This document shows, in pieces, positions 58,922 through 64,000 of a stretch of 64,000 bases of DNA. Within the stretch, counting starts at the first letter, position 1, and each line of letters begins with the position of its first letter. Below the pieces are notes generated by a model. It did no database searches. It saw only the letters and a program-made list of their open reading frames with translations, and was not told the origin of the DNA. This stretch comes from Trichobilharzia regenti (Eukaryota; Platyhelminthes; Trematoda; Strigeidida; Schistosomatidae), in the NCBI GenBank assembly GCA_944472135.2, contig OX235270.1, positions 121,845,842 through 121,909,841 of the forward strand, in the 5' to 3' direction. A program made the position numbers and the translations under genes.

Positions 58922-61900
58922 TTGAGGCTAGCGACCCCACCCTGTAAACAAAGTTGCTACGGAAACTTCAGAACAATGAACCTCCTTGTGCCAAGAGAAA
59001 AAGTCCTTGTGGGGATATGGGATGTCCGCATCATATCCGACACTGGCAAAGTTGCCCAGATTGCAAACGAGATGAAAAGATTCGGAATTCAAGAACTGGG
59101 AATATGTGAAAGCAGATGGAATGGGAATGGACTCACTAAATTGTCAACGGGAGAGTCTTTGATCTATTCTGGTCACCCAAGAGACAACCACGAGCATACC
59201 AAGGGTGTGGCTATCATGATGTCATCATTTGTAGCGAAGACCCTGATACAATGGGAGGCGTTCTCGCCCAGGATAATGACAGCCAGATTCAACTCCAAAG
59301 GAAGGAAAGTGTCAGTTATGCAATGCTATGCACCCACAAACAACGCAGACCTCGAAAAGAAAGAAGAATTCTACAGACAACTGCAGACAACGATGGACAA
59401 TACTCCAGTCGATGACATTAAAATACCAATGGGAGACATGAACGCTAAACTGGGACCAGACAACACAGGAAGGGAACTCATCATGTGCAGAGAAGCTCTC
59501 GGAGAAATGAATGAAAATGAAGAACTCTTCTCTGACTTCTGCGCCTTGAGTAAACTAGTGATTGGTGGCAGTGTATACAAACACAAAGACATCCACAGGG
59601 GTGTCACCAGATAGGAAAAACAAAAACCAAATCGACTTCATCTCAATGCTGCTCAAGGAAGTGGAGGCGCAGCCTACTGGACACAAAAGTAAGAAGGGGA
59701 GCAGACGTTGGCTCAGACCACTATCTCGTACAAAGGACAATCCAAATCAAATTAAAAGCTTTCAGAGAAGCGGGAGCTGTAGATAGACCACAAGTCAAGT
59801 TCAACACTCAAAAACTGAAGGACCAAGATACAAAAGACATCTTCACTGCAAGCATAAGGGACAAAGCCGGGACACAAATCAACACCAGCGAAAAGGTCAG
59901 CGTCGAAAAGCACTGGGACAACTTGAAAACGGTGTGGAGTCAAACCTGCACGGAAGTTCTAGGCAGAAAGAAGAGACAGGACAAACAGTGGCTCACTACG
60001 GACACTTGGAAACTAATAGAAGAGAGAAGGATGTTGAAACAAAAGATTATACAGTGCACTGACGAGCAACAAAAACAGGAGCTGAATGCAAGCTACAATA
60101 CACTGAACAAAAGAGTGAAGAAGAGTGCCAGGGAAGACAAAAGGAAGTATTATGAAACCATGGCAAACAAAGCAGAACAAGCTGCAGACAAAGGAGACCT
60201 CGCCACACTCGACCAAACAACTAGGCACCTATCGGGCAAAAGTTCGACACAAATTAAGCCAGTCAAGGATGACAATGGTAAGTCAATCACCAAATAGGTG
60301 GAGCAAAGAAAACACTGGGCTGAACACTTCAAAAGACTTCTAGATCGACCGCCACCTACAACGCGCCGAACAATACCAACAACGGAAGCAGAACTACCAG
60401 TGAGCATCGACGCTCCGATTAAATCGGAAGTCCTGAAGGCAACCAAGATGCTAAAGCCTGGAAAAGCAGCAGAACCAGATGGGATCCCAGCAGAAGCATT
60501 GACAACATCGGACTTGATGACGCCATTGCTGGAGATGGTGTGGAAAGGGGGCAAGGTACCCGAGGATTGGAAGAATGGATACTTATTCAAACTACCAAAG
60601 AAAGGAAACTTAAGTCAATGCAAAAACTGGCGTGGAATTATGCTTCTGTCCATCCCAGGCAAAATACTAAACCGCATCATCCTGGACAGAATCAAACATG
60701 CCAACCTGTACGAAAAACTTCGACGGGAACAGGCTGGATTCAGGAGAAACAAGTCATGTATTGATCAAGTCACCACACTACGTATCATCACTGAGCAAAG
60801 CTTGGAATGGCAGTCACCTCTCTATCTCACTCAACTTCATCGACTTTGAAAAGGCCTTCGATAGCGCAGCGTCGATCGAGAGGCCATTTGACAACTACTT
60901 CGCTACTACGAGGTGCCACCGACAATTATACATCTCATCCAACAGCTGTACGACAATGCTGCATGACAAGTAATCCACAACGGGAAACTTACGGAAGCCT
61001 TCGAAGTGAAGACAGGAGTGCGACAAGGCTGTCTACTATCGCCAATGATTTTCCTGATTGCAGTAGATTGGATAATGCGAAGACAATATTTCTATATCTC
61101 TTTATGTGCTACACAAACAGACTTTATAGCAGACTGTTCCGACTGACTCTAATGTCAGAGAGAACAACCAAACTGTAAATCCATTATCCATCAAATTATG
61201 TGTAATTTATATAACAACTTATCCATGCCTGTACAATTGGTATGTTCCTGCATAAACAGGGAGAAATATATTATTATAATGCGACAGACAGCGGGCAGCA
61301 AGGAAACAGGCATAAAATGGACTCACACAAAAACTTGGAGGATCTAGACTTCGCCGATGATACATATGTGATTTCCCACAAACTGGAAGATATGTAAGTG
61401 AAAAGCAACAGTTGGCACAACAAGCATCAAAGATAGGTCCTCCTTCAGGTGAACATAGGGAAAACAGAGGTAATGAAGATTCCTGGCCAACACCAACGGC
61501 AACAACAATAACAACAGACAACAATCAGCCAGCATAAATGGGATGAACCTGAAAGAAATAACTCCCTCTACCTACCTGGGAAGCATCGTTTCAACTACAG
61601 GCGGAACTGACGAGGAAATCAAAGAAAGAATCGGAAAAGCGAGACAAGCTTTCATTACTCTTAAATCTCTGTGGAGGTCAACAGCACTCAGCATCAAAAA
61701 CAAGATCCGGATTTTCAACTCCAATGTGAAGTCAGTCAGCGCTATTATACGGATGGATCAGAGACTTGGCGCGTCATAAAGAGCATCTCAAACAAACTAC
61801 AGACTTTCATCAACAGCTGTCTTTGCTCAATACTACTCAAGATCAGATGGCCGGTCAGAAAAGATCAGCAACAGGGATCTCCGGAAATGAGCGAACCAAC

Positions 61901-62155
61901 CAGAAACCGATTGCGCAACAAATAGGCAAGAAGAAAGGAAGATGGATTGGCCATACTCTGAGGAAACCGTCAAGCGATATCACTGGTCAAGCCATTGCTC
62001 GAGTGGAACCCGAAAGGGAAGCGGCGAGTTGGTCGTCCAAGGGTGACTCGGAGGAGGCCATGTGAAGAGGAGATGAGAACATGTGGGCAGACTTGGAGCC
62101 AGGTGAAAACTCTAGCAGAGAACCGAACGCAATGGAGACGCGCGGCTGAAGCCTA
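58922..62155 (+). pseudogene. SR2-like endonuclease/reverse transcriptase of copy D
   Basis: Likely start ATG at 58976 (MNLLVPREKVLVGIWDVR). 58922-59614 carries ICESRWNGNGL, GHPRDN, VMQCYAPTNN and GDMNAKLGPDNTGRE. After a frameshift, NKNQIDFISMLLKEVEAQP. 59923-60849 is one frame broken by a TAG at 60295-60297, with KKRQDKQWLTTDTWKL, KLPKKGNLSQCKNWRGIML and EQAGFRRNKSCIDQ. SLNFIDFEKAFDS and GVRQGCLLSPMIFLIAVDWI follow in other frames. The T11 insertion splits DWIMRQT. The DLDFADDTYVISHK catalytic box is at about 61344-61380, and IGHTLRKPSSDITGQAI near 61943-61995. The C-terminus ends WRRAAEA. About six breaks. Confidence 0.82.
61078..61281 (+). repeat. T-family repeat T11 nested in SR2-D
   Basis: Splits the DWIMRQT codons: GGATAATGCGA before the insertion and TATAATGCGACAG after it. 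Carries TTCCTG/CAGGGA hairpin near 61244-61261. Confidence 0.85.
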
Positions 62156-62189
62156 ATGTTCCTCTAGGAATTAAAGGAAATAATATAAT

Positions 62190-62440
62190 AACAATATGGA
62201 TACTGAAGTTCACTTTGTAGATGGTGTCGATTTCGCCTTCTTTCGCTATCTGGTTTCTCGGTTGATATAGCATAGACTGACGTGTGTCTGTTGGTTTGTG
62301 GGTGATATCTATTCCAAAGGGTTTCAAATGTCTCTCAATGATTTCATGGATGCACTTCTCATATACTAGGACTATTTTCCTCGTGCTTTCGCCGGATGAT
62401 TTCGAGTTGATCGGTTGGGTTATAAAACACAACTAGTGAG
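62190..62440 (-). pseudogene. Penelope-like fragment, RT to nuclease linker
   Basis: The minus frame reads IIERHLKPFGIDITHKPTD and IAKEGEIDTIYKVNF, matching the Penelope block between RT and GIY-YIG (compare ILNTARTGVAFKPPNS at 36600). A different subfamily from segment A. No nuclease visible. Confidence 0.6.
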
Positions 62441-62656
62441 AGTCTCAGGAAACATGCATGCTCACCAACAAATCTCTGGTGGACCTGAAAATAAGCAAAT
62501 CGGGAGTCAATTTTATTAACATTCCACATCCACAACATACATCAGTCTGTCACTTTGAGGGGTTTGACTTAGAACAGGGTGAGTTTTGTGGGGGGGGAAC
62601 TGTTGCAATCTCTCCGAGTGGGGCGGTTGTGAGAGCTGATGGAAGGGGAGAAACGG
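62441..62656. other. Unassigned
   Basis: A 95-codon plus ORF (62458-62745) has no recognised domain and overlaps the Merlin piece on the other strand. Confidence 0.4.
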
Positions 62657-62945
62657 TTAAGAGGAGCATTCCAAGAATACCTCCGAGTTCCTCATACGAC
62701 TCATCATTGTTATTTCACACCTATTTCTGTACGTATGTTCGTTGAAAAAACTGTTTCTCAACTCAGTCAGCGCTCTGATCATCTGTTTTAAGGGACTCGA
62801 GAAACATGCGGTGGAATTTGTGTGAGTCCCATTGGAGAGTGTCGCAAAGTTGTCAGCATGATTGACCACATTGTGAATATAGCCCAGGGATGGTAGTTGG
62901 TCACACGTTTTCTCCCTTCCAAAGAGCCTGTCGGTCAAGTGGCAA
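62657..62945 (-). pseudogene. Merlin-type transposase fragment, degenerate
   Basis: LPSLGYIHNVVNHADNFATL, GTHTNSTACFSSPLKQ on minus. The IESFW acidic residue has been lost (TACF). Related to 9430-9720. Confidence 0.65.
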
Positions 62946-63180
62946 TTAAATAGTAGATTTCGATGAAATTCGCCGTATCATTCGTGTACGGCGCCCGTAA
63001 TTACGTCCAGATACTACGGACTCATCCTACGGGTAGCTAGAGGTAGTTTCCTCAGTGCCGAGAGCACAGGAGCTTATGAGAGTTCCACTGGCCTGTTCAT
63101 GCTGGCATACGCGATCTCAACGGTAATAATTTGCTTTGGTGGGAGAAAGGAGGGGATCTGCGTCATACCAGTAGGGTGTT
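62946..63180. other. Unassigned
   Basis: Nothing recognised. Confidence 0.4.
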
Positions 63181-63828
63181 TACTGAGTAATGGCGTTGCG
63201 AGCTTAAGTTAGTTAGCTGGAAGTGTTCCGTTAGATAATGAATCCATAGTTGCTGTGTAGCTTACCCTTATCTATGAGGAGAGAAATCCTGTGGCTTTCG
63301 CGATGGGATCGTTCCTTTATGATTCTTGTGAGAGCACACACTCTAGCGGGGCTAGCTAGTTCGGTGGGTTCTCCATCCGTCACACGCGAATATTGAGTTT
63401 GTGGAACAGAGATAACAGTGTTTCGTATTGACGCTAGTGTGCCAGAGATGTGGTGTTTGAAGTAACTTGTCGACAGCATCCTCAGTTTCGAGCGATCCTT
63501 TGGTTTCATAAGTGTCTTTTTATGCCGGGAAACCTATGGTGTTCTCAGTGGAATGGCAGCATCTAGGCATGTGCCCGAGTCCTGATGGAAGGTGCTCAGA
63601 GCCTTCTAGGGGTCACCAGTGATGAAGTATTTTCCCCATGTACAGGGTCTTAGAACTGGTTTTACGAAAGCCCAGTCTGTCTTACTGTAGTTCCTATTTG
63701 TAATTTGCTGTGAAGTAGGGGTACAGGTTGCATTGATATTTGTGGAGATGGCAGTGCACACAAAACTGTTTTGCGGTCTCAAAGAGTGAAAAGGGACTTG
63801 TATTGTGGCAGAGTATTAATAAAAATAA
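63181..63828 (-). pseudogene. CR1 ORF2 fragment on minus strand
   Basis: KPKDRSKLRMLSTSYFKHH and ELASPARVCALTRIIKERSH with ISLLIDKGKLHSN (63509 to 63231) match the region of the plus CR1 copy at about 3490-3760, between endonuclease and RT. Sequence up to 63828 matches its endonuclease C-terminus in reverse. Stops at the LTR. Confidence 0.8.
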
Positions 63829-64000
63829 TGTCAATCACGTCTCATAAACCGTTAATGCCCAGCTCTCGCTACGCTCGGGCCCACGCTGTTCCTTGAAGTT
63901 TCTCAGAAACGCTTAGTAATAACGGACGAAAAAACCAAAACACCGATTGGCCGCTTGACATTTGTTTATTGTTACACCAACATATAAAAGGAATAAGCGA
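63829..64000 (-). repeat. LTR, cut by window end
   Basis: TGTCAATCACGTCTC... nearly identical to 2156-2327. Whether it is solo or part of an element cannot be seen. Confidence 0.85.

Larger units (their letters stand above)
58690..62183 (+). mobile_element. SR2-like RTE element, copy D (best preserved)
   Basis: 5' UTR from about 58690 (pyrimidine-rich, with AGGGGGAGCAACCCACAGGG), coding 58976-62155, and a short AATAATATAATAAC 3' end at about 62183. One nested T insertion (61078-61281). Confidence 0.85.

Overview
The window looks like accessory, repeat-dominated DNA from a schistosome blood fluke. The evidence is the mix of families: RTE/SR2-type and CR1-type non-LTR elements, a BEL/Pao LTR family, Penelope-like elements, Merlin-type transposase fragments, a tRNA-derived SINE, and one Sm-alpha-like unit with a recognisable but degenerate hammerhead fold. 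The genus is inferred from these families and the species is not determined. I found no confident host gene, rRNA gene, functional tRNA gene or CRISPR array. Two short ORFs preceded by good splice acceptors (35807-35975 on + and 45742-46030 on -) are the only weak candidates for host exons. Nearly every long ORF belongs to a transposable element, and most are broken.

Layout. 1-2513: part of a BEL/Pao-type LTR element on the minus strand with an intact 651-residue gag ORF. 2514-6604: CR1-type non-LTR element with one frameshift. 6832-7189: solo LTR. 8.4-10.5 kb: a tail repeat (here called family T), a Merlin fragment and a tRNA-like SINE. 11068-15204: a complete LTR element of the same family as the first, containing only gag, three hairpin repeats and non-coding DNA. 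15.4-18.25 kb: SR2 copy A. 18.25-20.05 kb: CR1 remnants between two 105-bp direct repeats. 21.6-25.8 kb: SR2 copy B split by T insertions. 25.8-28.4 kb: CR1 on minus with a solo LTR inside. 28.8-31.26 kb: R2-clade element. 32.2-34.3 kb: decayed SR2 copy C. 36401-43867: a BEL-pol/Penelope composite present in permuted, inverted arms. 46-55.6 kb: pieces of a second RTE family, including a nearly full-length minus copy at 50378-53648. 56 kb: hammerhead-bearing SINE. 58.7-62.2 kb: SR2 copy D, the best preserved. 62.2-64 kb: Penelope, Merlin, CR1 and LTR fragments.

How the parts interact. The history is mostly nesting: T repeats sit in gag, SR2-B and SR2-D; an LTR sits in a CR1; a Penelope element sits in the BEL RNase H region. 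The most unusual items are (i) the gag-only LTR family with a hairpin array just after the gag stop, (ii) the permuted inverted BEL/Penelope composite, (iii) paired-base covariation in the T-family tail, and (iv) the diverged hammerhead. All homology calls come from reading motifs; no database search was run.
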